Of a DNA stretch of 12,112 bases, positions 1 through 6,707 are shown in pieces (position 1 is the first letter of the stretch; the number at the start of each line of letters is the position of its first letter). The stretch covers positions 1 to 12,112 of the forward strand of contig SDVU01000587.1 of assembly GCA_016256075.1 (NCBI GenBank). Reading direction: 5' to 3'. The DNA comes from Dictyocoela muelleri (taxonomy: Eukaryota; Microsporidia). The position numbers were made by a program, and so were the translations under genes. Below the pieces are notes generated by a model. The model worked only from the letters and a program-made list of their open reading frames with translations. It was not told where the DNA came from and did no database searches.

Positions 1-77
1 GAGATAATTTACATGATATTTTTTAGGGCGAGATAATTTACATGATATTTTTTAGGGCGAGATAATTTACATGATCC
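1..77. repeat. 29-bp tandem repeat, about 2.6 copies
   Basis: The unit begins GAGATAATTTACATGAT and ends TTTTTTAGGGC. Copies lie at 1-29 and 30-58 without a difference, followed by a 19-base partial copy. The array runs off the left edge, so the true copy number is unknown. A 15-base piece of the unit, AGATAATTTACATGA, recurs at 8017-8031. No open frame of note crosses it. Confidence 0.9.
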
Positions 78-489
78 TAAAAAACCATACGGTATAAACA
101 ACTTCAATAAAATAAACCGAAAACGTAATTATATTGCCTCTATATATATAACATCAACACATGACACTTCAAATTCTCGTTTGCTCATAAGGAAAAACGA
201 TTCAAGAAATTTCAATTCCGAAAAGAACTATGAAAATAAAAAAGAGAGAAATGCATTAATAAAAGAACCTAGAATTAAATCTCAGTTCTTTAAAAAATAT
301 TCTAAAATTAATGGTAAGATATATCAATTTCTGATAACACTGCATGAGTTTATTCCTACATTGATGAAAATATAGTAAATGAAAACAAACTCAAGGTTGA
401 GGAGACGAAAAAATGTTTGCGATTTAAGTTGAGAGGTCAACTATTAAAACTGCAAATGATACCAGTATATTATTTAATTAACAATAAGA

Positions 490-690
490 TGAATCATTTC
501 TAGACAAAGCAAAATTAAAAATTATAAAGAATATGTCTGTATCGGCTTTTCTATTTATGAACTTTTCATTAGATAACAAAGCTTGTATTTATATCGTTTG
601 TGGTATTCTAACTCTGAACGGAAAGCACTACGAAATAACAGTTACATTTAAAAACAATGAATTTGATAAAAATTGATAAAAAAACACATA
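490..690 (+). pseudogene. Possible retropepsin-like (protease) remnant of the LTR element
   Basis: This stretch precedes the reverse transcriptase at about the distance expected for a Ty3/gypsy protease. It contains a segment reading ILTLNGKHYEITVTF, which resembles the beta-strand-rich second half of retropepsins in these elements. I cannot see a convincing DTG-type active-site signature, so the call rests on position and weak resemblance only. It belongs to the broken LTR fossil. Confidence 0.3.
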
Positions 691-849
691 TAAACGCAAA
701 TTTAAAACAGAATTTTAATTCGGAATTTCGCAAGTTAATTAAAAAATATAAATCGAACAATAAACCTATAGGAATGATAAAATGGGCAGTAATCACATAA
801 ACCTGCGAGAAGAAAGGATTATCAACATGTAGAATATAGAATAACACCA

Positions 850-1450
850 AAATTGAATATTTAGTTGATGATTAGATAAAAAAATTGATAAAACTCGGGG
901 TAATACGAGCAAGTAATATAGCATATTGCTCCTCAGCTTTCTAAATACTAAGAAGAAATGGTTAAATTCGGTTGGTAATTGACTTCAGACGACTAAACAA
1001 AATAAATGTATCTACACCCTATATTTTTCTAACAATAAATGATATCCTTACCCACTTACATAACTATAAAATCTATTTAAAAATAGATCTAAATCTCGTA
1101 TATTACCAAATTCCACACAGCAAAGATTCTTTTAAGTATACTGAATTCTTGATAAATAATAAAAGATATGAATTCTTCGAATGCTGTTTGGTTTATCAAA
1201 CGCACGTTGTAGGTTTCAGGAAGCTATGGATAATGTGTTGGGTAATTATGATTTTGTAAAAGTCTACCTTGACGATATTCTAATACACTCCGAAACTAAA
1301 GATATTCATCTGCAACATATCAAAAAGTTTTAAGATTATTATATAAAAAAAACATATCAATTAATTTTGATAAATCCGAGTTTTTTTAAAAAAGAAATAT
1401 CTTTTTTAGGACACACGATATCAGCTGAAGGTATAAAAGAAAACATTGAT
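850..1450 (+). pseudogene. Ty3/gypsy reverse transcriptase remnant
   Basis: This is a fossil of the RNA-directed DNA polymerase domain. Recognisable blocks come in the right order and spacing. The entry block IKKLIKLGVIRAS lies near 875-915. VIDFRRLNKIN lies near 975-1007. YLKIDLNLVYYQIP lies near 1075-1115 and corresponds to the finger/palm block with the first catalytic aspartate. The YLDD palm signature is at 1265-1276, followed by ILIHSE. FLGHTISAEGI near 1405-1437 is the thumb-proximal block. Together these blocks are diagnostic for the Ty3/gypsy group as opposed to LINE or copia enzymes. The region is broken and cannot be active. Confidence 0.88.
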
Positions 1451-1689
1451 AAATTCTATATTAAAAGAGATTAGACCAAGAAACAAAAACATATTTGGCG
1501 TATAATAGGTATCATAAATAGGTAAAGAAACTTTATAAAAATGCAAGTAATAAAACTCTGTTTTTGACAAAAAAAAAATTATCAAAAAATTAGTCTTCTC
1601 ATGGAGTTCTGCAGATTCAAATGAGTTATCTAAAATCATTGAGGAAATTTAAATGAACATACAGCATAAATATACTGATACTATGGAGA

Positions 1690-2008
1690 TTTTTCACTTG
1701 AAACTAAGGCTTCTGAATGTGCGTTTTGGAGTGTATTATCACAAAATAACAAACCGATTGGCTTTTATAGTTATAAATTAAAGAATCAGAAGGGGATTTT
1801 ACAGTATCTGAAAAGAAATTAATTGCTATCATTAAGTCACTTCTATACTTCAAGCCAATAATCATCACTAACAAAGTGATAATTCATATTTATAATAAGA
1901 ATTTGATTCATTACAAACTCCTCACTAATAGAATACAACGATGAAAACTCTTAATTGAAGAAATACTATGAAATTAAACACATTAATGTCGATAAAAATG
2001 TTATTTAG
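1690..2008 (+). pseudogene. Ty3/gypsy RNase H remnant
   Basis: Downstream of the reverse transcriptase thumb, the plus-strand frames show the RNase H signature of Ty3/gypsy pol proteins. There is an AFWSVLSQNNKPIGFYSYKL-like block near 1718-1780. A block around EKELIAIIKSLLYFKP near 1811-1857 and an NLIHYKLLTNRIQR block near 1903-1943 follow. In the family this domain removes the RNA strand during reverse transcription. The homology stops within a few bases of the tRNA-headed repeat at 2010. The domain is broken. Confidence 0.82.
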
Positions 2009-2009
2009 G

Positions 2010-2471
2010 GCCAGATAGCTCAGTGGTTAACACTATTGATTGTAAAATTATAGTATCGTGGTTGATTTAGCTGACGTCACTCTTAAATAATTATGAGGGA
2101 ATGACATTAAGCGGCTTTAACTATATAATTATAGTATAATAAAAAGTTGTTTCAGTCTGGTATAGTTGATTGAGACTTGATCTAATATGATAATGATCAG
2201 AAGGTACTCTCTTAGGTGTGGGAATATGTGCAGCGACGCATCTCGGCAAAAAGTAGTGAAAAATAAAATATCGAGAAAAGTCCTCTAATTATCTGTATCC
2301 TGCTGAAACATTGATAAAACGAAAATCGCGTATAAAGCTTGGCTTTTTCGTAGCTATGGAAGTGACGTATTATTGGAACACCAGGAACTAAAGGTCATAA
2401 GACTATGGTTAGAGAACACTCTCCGGGTTGGCAGCTATGGATGTTGTCAGCATGTAATATATAAATATATA
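2010..2471 (+). mobile_element. tRNA-derived SINE-like repeat, copy 1
   Basis: The head, GCCAGATAGCTCAGTGGTTA, is tRNA-like: its A box TAGCTCAGTGGTTA (2016-2029) matches the Pol III consensus. A degraded B box follows at 2060-2070, 44 bases on, which is tRNA spacing. The TTGTAA in the anticodon-loop position and the general pattern suggest a threonine tRNA (UGU) ancestor, which is an inference. A unique body of about 390 bases follows, then a TA-rich tail (2456-2471). The second copy at 3325-3790 aligns end to end in the same orientation, at roughly three quarters identity by eye. Two exact 24-base matches are at 2245-2268 and 2418-2441. It abuts the end of recognisable pol homology. No clear target-site duplication was found. 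I do not recognise the family. Confidence 0.75.
2016..2070 (+). promoter_or_regulatory. Internal Pol III promoter (A box and decayed B box), SINE copy 1
   Basis: The A box TAGCTCAGTGGTTA is at 2016-2029. The B-box position at 2060-2070 reads GGTTGATTTAG against the expected GGTTCGANNCC, so it is probably weakened. The start-to-start distance of 44 bases is that of a tRNA gene. Confidence 0.6.
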
Positions 2472-2572
2472 CTTGCATTTACAGTAATCTTTGCAGGCCA
2501 ATTACAGGACTGTACCCTTAAGCTTTTTTGTATGTAGATTAAAAGCCGTTTCACACAAATATAACAAATCAT

Positions 2573-3026
2573 TATATCATATATTCTATATTTAATCAAA
2601 AATTGTTGGGGGGGGGAATTAATTTTAGTCGTATCGTTATTATTATTTGCTATAGAGACTAGTTTATTTCTTGATATGTTCATTTTACCTAAAAGCAATG
2701 AAATACTGTGTTGGTAATATTTCATACCTATTTCTCTGAGTTTTTTTTTCCATTAATAACTGTCTTATAGTAGTCACTTGATATAATATTTGCAAGCTCA
2801 ATTTTTTTCTTTTTTTTATTTATTTATATGGTCCTCTTTTTTTAATGATTCCACCTAACCTATCAAGGTCATAATTAATACGGTATAATTTATTGGTCCA
2901 ATTATATACAGATGCTAAAGTAATATTTAATGTTGTTTAAATTTCTGATGGAGATATATTGTTTCTAATTAAATCGTATAAATATTTTAAATATGGTACT
3001 TTTAATCTTTTTTTATTCATTGTCAT
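2573..3026 (-). pseudogene. Tc1/IS630-type transposase, N-terminal half, broken
   Basis: Read on the minus strand from an ATG at 3026, the frame begins MTMNKKRLKVPYLKYLYDLI. It continues with a helix-turn-helix region, including ITLASVYNWTNKLYRI, and ends its first part in a basic RLGGIIKKRGPYK. That last piece corresponds to the GRPR-type linker after the first helix-turn-helix of Tc1-like transposases. A second block, SISLLLGKMNISRNKLVSI with QQFLIKYRIYD after it, corresponds to the second DNA-binding helix and the start of the catalytic domain. The DDE catalytic part is missing. There is one in-frame stop early (in the codon after PSEI) and further frame changes downstream, so it is dead. 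CCC lies three bases upstream of the ATG. A run of nine G at 2608-2616 interrupts the second block. Confidence 0.7.
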
Positions 3027-3049
3027 TATGGGTCAAATTTTTAAAATTT

Positions 3050-3262
3050 TCTGATAATTAATTAATAAATTTTAATAATTAATAAATAAATTTTCTAATA
3101 ATTAATTAATAAATTTCTAATAATTAATTTATAATGATTCTAATATTTATTTTATAAATTATTAACATTAATTAATAAATTTCTAATAATTAATGAATAA
3201 ATTTCATCCAATTAATTAATAATTTTTCTAATTATTTATAAATAAATTTCTAATAATTAAAA
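3050..3262. repeat. AT-only minisatellite (TTCTAATAATTAATTAATAAA type)
   Basis: Degenerate tandem copies of a roughly 21-23-base unit close to TTCTAATAATTAATAAAT fill this stretch, with almost no G or C. Copies vary in length and sequence. The stretch lies between the Tc1-type fragment and the second SINE-like copy and contains no gene. Confidence 0.8.
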
Positions 3263-3324
3263 ACCCTGTATTACCTATTACGTGTATTTTTTGAGATGTA
3301 TAAAGTTATAGAACTCATGGTATA

Positions 3325-3790
3325 GCCAGATAGCTCAATGGATATTACTCATGAATTAATATTAAAGTATCGTGGTTCGAATCCCGCTGACGTCACTCTT
3401 TAATAAATAATGAAGGAATGACATTAAGCGGTCATAACTATTAATTATAGTATAATATACAGCTGTTCCAGTGTTGTATAGCTGATTAAGACCTCGTCTA
3501 ATATGACAATAAATTAGAATGAACTCTCTTAGGCGTGGGGATGAGTGCGGCGCCGCATCTAGGCAAAAAGTAGTGAAAAATAAAAATTACTGAAAAGCCA
3601 CTAATTACCTGGATCCTGCTGATTCATTGATAAAACGAAGATCGCGTATACAGCCGGATTCTGGGTAGCTTAGGAAGTGACGTATTATTGAAACACCAAC
3701 ACCAAAGGTCATAGACCAGGGTAGGAGACAACTCTCCGGGTTGGCAGCTATGGACGTTGTCAACATGTAATATATATATATATATATAAA
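3325..3790 (+). mobile_element. tRNA-derived SINE-like repeat, copy 2
   Basis: This is the better preserved copy of the family seen at 2010-2471. It starts GCCAGATAGCTCA. Its A box TAGCTCAATGGATA is at 3331-3344, and a perfect consensus B box GGTTCGAATCC is at 3374-3384, 43 bases later. The tRNA-like head is followed by CGCTGACGTCAC, a body of about 390 bases with no significant open frame, and a pure TA microsatellite tail (3769-3788). Exact 24-base matches to copy 1 are at 3562-3585 and 3731-3754. The head pairs poorly as a cloverleaf (the acceptor and D stems are lost), so it is not a working tRNA gene. The divergence from copy 1 suggests that both insertions are old. Confidence 0.78.
3331..3384 (+). 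promoter_or_regulatory. Internal Pol III promoter (A and B boxes), SINE copy 2
   Basis: TAGCTCAATGGATA (A box) and GGTTCGAATCC (B box) lie 43 bases apart start to start, as in tRNA genes. The B box matches the GGTTCGANNCC consensus exactly. No T run follows soon after, so a transcript would read through the body to the tail or beyond. Confidence 0.65.
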
Positions 3791-4427
3791 CCAATATTTG
3801 CTGTTTTTTATGAAAAAATCCCGTAGTGATTTCTCCTGTTAACAAGCTAATTATTATTATTCGCAAATTTTTAATATATAATAATGTTTTTGTCGAGATG
3901 ATTCGCCGTAATCATTTCTTCACATAGAATAATCCATTTTATTGTACTATAAAATATTTGAATGGATCTTAATCAACTTAAAAACCTTGGATAACATTAA
4001 TATCGCGTTATATTTTTAACCGCTTAATGTCATACACCGATAATTAAAATAAAAATGACACAAAATGTATTAAAACAATGATAATTAAACCTACATTCAA
4101 ATGTTAACCGCTTATACAAGTTAATTTTTTTTATTTAATAAAAACGTCGTAATTGACGTTTTTTATAACTGATCTCTTATTGAGATTAATTTAATGCTAA
4201 ATAGATTTAATTTTAGCTCAACTGTACAAAAACTTATTATAAATGCAATTTCTGTCTTTTTTTATTCTATAGACTCAATATTGATACTTTTTTTGACTTC
4301 ATTTTTTAATAGACTAATTTTTTCACATTCTAATTAAATCATTTAAAAATAACAAAAAAAAACTAATTAAATCATTTAAAAGTATTTTAATCATTTAAAA
4401 ATATCAATAATTAAATTTTTAAAGACT
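3791..4427. other. AT-rich intergenic stretch with two small hairpins
   Basis: I see no gene. AAAACGTC-GTAATT-GACGTTTT (4141-4162) is a perfect 8-bp inverted repeat that extends with one bulge into the flanking A/T. A 5-bp hairpin, ATCTC-TTATT-GAGAT (4172-4186), follows it. A 16-base stretch at 4018-4033 matches, inverted, a segment of the SINE-like body (ATGACATTAAGCGG). It may be a scrap of a third copy or chance. Confidence 0.5.
4330..4405. repeat. 33-bp tandem repeat, about 2.3 copies
   Basis: CTAATTAAATCATTTAAAA occurs at 4330-4348 and again at 4363-4381, 33 bases apart. A third degenerate copy of the TCATTTAAAA part follows near 4391. It lies just downstream of the 3' end of the 77-residue gene. 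Confidence 0.7.
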
Positions 4428-4661
4428 TTATTTATACCGCCCGATAAAAAATGGTGTATCATCCATATTCTCCTTCTTTTCAATTATATCGCGATTTTTA
4501 AATCTAAAAATTATTTTTTCTTCTTCTGGTGTCAAATATTTTTTCTTAATATAAATTGAGTTTTGAATTTTTTCGTCTTTTTTATTATCAATAAGTTCCG
4601 TTTCTACTATCATTTTCTTTAATGAATATAAACGCTTGTTATTTTTTATATATGGCTTCAT
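4428..4661 (-). CDS. Hypothetical 77-residue lysine-rich protein, candidate host gene
   Basis: This is the only frame in the window that looks like an intact gene. It begins MKPYIKNNKRLYSLKKM and ends ENMDDTPFFIGRYK. It is rich in Lys, Glu and Ile, with no signal peptide or membrane segment. The middle (LTPEEEKIIFRFKNRDIIEKK) looks helical and charged. I chose the ATG at 4661 because CACCC lies 7-11 bases upstream, the arrangement known for microsporidian starts. A TTG-initiated extension to 4685 is possible but unlikely. The stop codon lies inside AAATAAAG, so a polyadenylation signal overlaps the end of the gene, also usual in these compact genomes. I do not recognise the family. It could be a short nuclear or ribonucleoprotein-associated factor, but that is a guess. 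It stands alone, flanked by repeats. Confidence 0.55.
   Translation of the reverse strand: MKPYIKNNKRLYSLKKMIVETELIDNKKDEKIQNSIYIKKKYLTPEEEKIIFRFKNRDIIEKKENMDDTPFFIGRYK
4431..4436 (-). terminator. AATAAA polyadenylation signal overlapping the stop codon
   Basis: The last codons read TAT AAA TAA AG on the minus strand, so AATAAA spans the stop. Overlap of stop and polyadenylation signal is common in microsporidia. AATAAA is also frequent by chance in sequence this AT-rich. Confidence 0.4.
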
Positions 4662-5234
4662 TGCAGAGGGTGATCTAATATACAAATAAATAATTTATTA
4701 ATTGATTGTCTGATTTTGGGTAAAATTTTAAATTTTAATGTTTATTTCTATTTATGATTTATTAATTTAAATTAAATACTGTGATTTGACAAATCTTTAA
4801 AATATGATTTATCAATTTATAAATTAATTTAAAAATATAATAAACTTAAATTAATTGTCGTGCGGACATGTGAATCACGAACACTTTTGAATGTTAATTT
4901 TTATGAAAATTATTTTTATTGAAATTTCGATCTTATTTATTTGAAATTTTACAATAACATTTTATTAAATTTTTAGTAAGAAAAGTTTGGCAATCATAAA
5001 TTAAATAATCAAAAAAAATAAAAAAATATGATTAAATCTCGTAACCGTAATTGGACTAATCAGTCGAATCTACGGGTTTTTCGACAAAAAAATTAAATAT
5101 TTACCTCGTCATGGACTATTCAGAAAACAAAATTTTAAAAATAAAATTTTAAAAATAAAATCAAATAAAAACGTCGAAGTAATTCAATATGATGGTTACG
5201 TATACAATTTCTACAAAGGATAGTATAGGTTTAC
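4662..5234. other. AT-rich stretch without a recognisable gene
   Basis: No gene is supported. TCGTG...CACGA (around 4858-4880) is a small hairpin, GACT-AATC-AGTC lies near 5053-5064, and an imperfect direct repeat of AATTTTAAAAATAAA lies at about 5130-5160. The part near 5180-5234 borders the inverted-repeat element that follows. Confidence 0.5.
4664..4672 (-). promoter_or_regulatory. CCC-type start signal upstream of the 77-residue gene
   Basis: On the minus strand CACCCTCTGC directly precedes the ATG at 4661. A C triplet within about 10 bases of the start is a known feature of microsporidian genes and stands out in sequence this poor in C. Confidence 0.5.
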
Positions 5235-5457
5235 GGTTCTCGGATACTTAATTCCCCCAAACAAAAAAAAATAACTCTTATGGTCGTGACAAAAAAAATA
5301 AAATCATTAATTTTAAAAATTTTTTAATTTAAAATCAATTAATTATCAATTTTATTTAAAATTAATTCATTATCAATTTTATAAAAAATTAATAAATTCA
5401 TAATAAATTGTATAAAATCAATCATATTGTCGTGACTACCGGCATTAGAAAGCCCTT
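5235..5457. repeat. Left inverted arm of the fold-back element
   Basis: This arm is the reverse complement partner of 5769-6003. On the minus strand it includes an open frame (5530 to 5339) whose second half is the FIQFIMNLLIFYKIDNELI segment shared with the other arm. Confidence 0.7.
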
Positions 5458-5566
5458 TTAGGTGCCTTTCATATATGCTGTGTATCATTACTCGATTTTC
5501 TGAAGAATAATTAAAATTTGAATTTCTCATTAAGGGTATTTAATATTTTTTTAAAAAAATATGTTT

Positions 5567-5583
5567 TGACAATATGATTGTCA
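5567..5583. repeat. Perfect 7-bp palindrome near the middle of the fold-back element
   Basis: TGACAAT-ATG-ATTGTCA is a perfect inverted repeat with a 3-base centre. It lies close to, but not exactly at, the midpoint between the two long arms. Confidence 0.6.
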
Positions 5584-5768
5584 CAACAATATAATCTTCA
5601 GAAAGACTATTTTAATCATAAACCTAAAATTTTTTTATATTTCTTTATATTGTGGTTTATAAACACCACTCTTTTTAAACCAGGCCAATTTGTTTATATT
5701 ACGTTAGTGTGTATAGCAGTTTTAAGATCGATCTTAAAGAAATATTTAATAATGTATATGATTAAATG

Positions 5769-6003
5769 AGTCTTTCTGGAGATTGTAATTTTGATTTTAT
5801 ACAATTTATTACGAATTTATTAATTTTTTATAAAATTGATAATGAATTATTTTTTTTTATAAAATTGATAATGAATTAATTTTAAATAAATTTGATAATT
5901 AATTGAAATAAATTAAAAAAAATTTAAAATCAATGATTTTATTTTTTTTGTCACGGACATAAAAGTTATTTTTTTTGTTGAGGGGATTAAGTATCCGAGA
6001 ACC
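5769..6003. repeat. Right inverted arm of the fold-back element
   Basis: This is the inverted partner of 5235-5457. It contains a local tandem duplication of TTATAAAATTGATAATGAATTA (near 5829-5878) that the left arm lacks, which accounts for most of the length difference. Confidence 0.7.
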
Positions 6004-6138
6004 TAGTTATACATTGGTGGCGTACAAGAGAGAATGTACTGGTCGCCTTATAACATTATTATCTTCTGAAAAAAAAAATATAAAAACACTCACATGCGAT
6101 ATTTATAACAATTTAAGTTACTTTTACTGAAATATTGT

Positions 6139-6249
6139 ATGACAATGAGATCATTTACAACTTTTGAGATACCAAAAGAAAATATAAAGAGATATATAAA
6201 TCCCAATGAGATGGGTATTAATAAAAAATACAAAAATATCAAGATTTAA
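6139..6249 (+). other. Short open frame, 36 codons, doubtful
   Basis: The frame runs from ATG to TAA and reads MTMRSFTTFEIPKENIKRYI onward, ending KNIKI. The wording looks protein-like, but the frame is very short. No C triplet precedes the ATG closely, and no homology is recognised. It may be a scrap of a decayed gene between the two inverted-repeat structures. Confidence 0.2.
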
Positions 6250-6300
6250 GAGACTCCTTAACACGACATCGTAGGATTTTGTCTATAATCTAAATTATTT

Positions 6301-6700
6301 GAAACATTATATTGATTCTACAAATTTGATTACAAAAGTAGGTGAAAATTTGGAAATTGCCTCTTCCGGGGGAGCGAAAAAATGATGCCTGTAAAAGGAT
6401 ATTAGAAACTGTAAAAAAATATGTAAAAAAATGTCCTGGATTCCAAGGAGTTTCTATTTATTTAGAAGAGCCGATAGAATGAAAGAAGTGAAGAGTCACA
6501 CCTACCTTAGGACTCATCACTTCTTTCATTCTATCGGCTCTTATAAATAAAACACCTCGAAATCCGGAACATTTTTTTTACATATTTTTTGTTTTTACAG
6601 TTTCTATCTCCTTTTACAGGCTTCATTTTTTCGATTTCTCCGGAGGAGGAAAGTTCCAAAAATTTTGCTTATTTCGACTGCAGAATGTTTGATACAGATC
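6301..6700. repeat. Large imperfect palindrome, about 400 bp
   Basis: The two halves meet at about 6504. Reading outward on both sides, matching blocks appear in order: GAGCCGATAGAATG, TATTTA, GGATT, ATGTAAAAAAA, AGAAACTGTAAAAA, GCCTGTAAAAGG, CGAAAAAATGA, TCTTCCGG/TCCTCCGG and AAAATTTGGAA/AAAATTTTTGGAA. Outer parts agree at roughly 75-80%, while the innermost 32 bases agree at all but one position. Both arms carry a coding-like segment oriented away from the centre on the right (FLSPFTGFIFSISPEEE, plus strand) and its diverged relative on the left (minus strand). The family is unknown. Confidence 0.75.
6466..6542. repeat. Near-perfect 32-bp-stem hairpin with a 13-base loop
   Basis: AAGAGCCGATAGAATGAAAG at 6466 pairs with CTTTCATTCTATCGGCTCTT ending at 6542. 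The stem continues through AAGTGA/TCACTT (26 perfect pairs), one mismatch, then GAGTC/GACTC. The loop is ACACCTACCTTAG. If transcribed from either strand the RNA would form a very stable rod. It is the centre of the larger palindrome at 6301-6700. Confidence 0.92.
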
Positions 6701-6707
6701 GATTTAA

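Larger units (their letters stand above)
181..2008 (+). mobile_element. Decayed Ty3/gypsy-type LTR retrotransposon, pol region
   Basis: A fossil pol region reads left to right: a weak protease-like stretch, a clear reverse transcriptase and a clear RNase H. That order fits Ty3/gypsy elements, where the integrase would follow. No LTR, primer binding site or integrase is visible for it in this window. The right limit is where a tRNA-headed repeat begins at about 2010; no pol sequence is recognisable beyond that repeat. The left limit is uncertain: the first few hundred bases have only a lysine-rich open stretch (181-375) that could belong to gag or the gag-pol linker. The copy is broken in many places (well over five breaks) and looks old. 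Confidence 0.8.
2503..3270 (-). mobile_element. Possible internally deleted Tc1-like element
   Basis: The transposase fragment at 2573-3026 would need terminal repeats on both sides. Both candidate ends read TACAGG going inward: TACAGGACTG at 2503 on the plus strand and TACAGGG at 3270 on the minus strand. A TA at each end would match the TA target of Tc1/mariner elements. The similarity stops after a few bases, so the boundaries are tentative. If real, the element has lost its catalytic half. Confidence 0.25.
5235..6003. mobile_element. Fold-back / long-TIR element, about 770 bp
   Basis: The left arm (5235-5457) and right arm (5769-6003) are inverted copies. Both begin, reading inward, GGTTCTCGGATACTTAAT and continue through ATAACTYTTATG, GTGACAAAAAAAATAAAATC and an AT-rich part for about 230 bases, at roughly 80% identity by eye. 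The inner ends carry an open coding-like segment that reads outward on each side: FIQFIMNLLIFYKIDNELI on the minus strand at left and FIQFITNLLIFYKIDNEL on the plus strand at right. The 311-base middle is not recognised. No convincing target duplication was found; TATA lies just outside both arms. It could be a non-autonomous DNA transposon or an inverted duplication of a decayed gene. Confidence 0.65.

Noticed and set aside
1-77. CRISPR array
   Set aside because: The units are contiguous with no unique spacers, and the setting is eukaryotic.
608-850. Minus-strand open frame of 80 codons, and likewise 1421-1639 minus
   Set aside because: Both lie opposite the recognisable plus-strand pol homology and have no homology or start signal of their own.
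3325-3397. A functional tRNA gene
   Set aside because: The A and B boxes are present, but the acceptor, D and T stems do not pair and the sequence is part of a longer repeat.
2010-3790. The two similar direct repeats as LTRs of one retroelement
   Set aside because: They lack TG...CA ends, begin with a tRNA-like head with A and B boxes, end in TA tails, and enclose a minus-strand Tc1-type fragment and a minisatellite with no gag or pol.
3624-3866. Minus-strand open frame of 80 codons
   Set aside because: It runs through the SINE-like body and its TA tail, so it is a chance frame in a non-coding repeat.
5578-5769. Plus-strand 63-codon frame in the middle of the fold-back element as a gene
   Set aside because: It starts at TTG, has no C-triplet signal or homology, and is largely hydrophobic low-complexity text in AT-rich DNA.
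6466-6542. Bacterial-type intrinsic terminator
   Set aside because: The stem is far too long, it has no following T run on either strand, and the sequence is eukaryotic.
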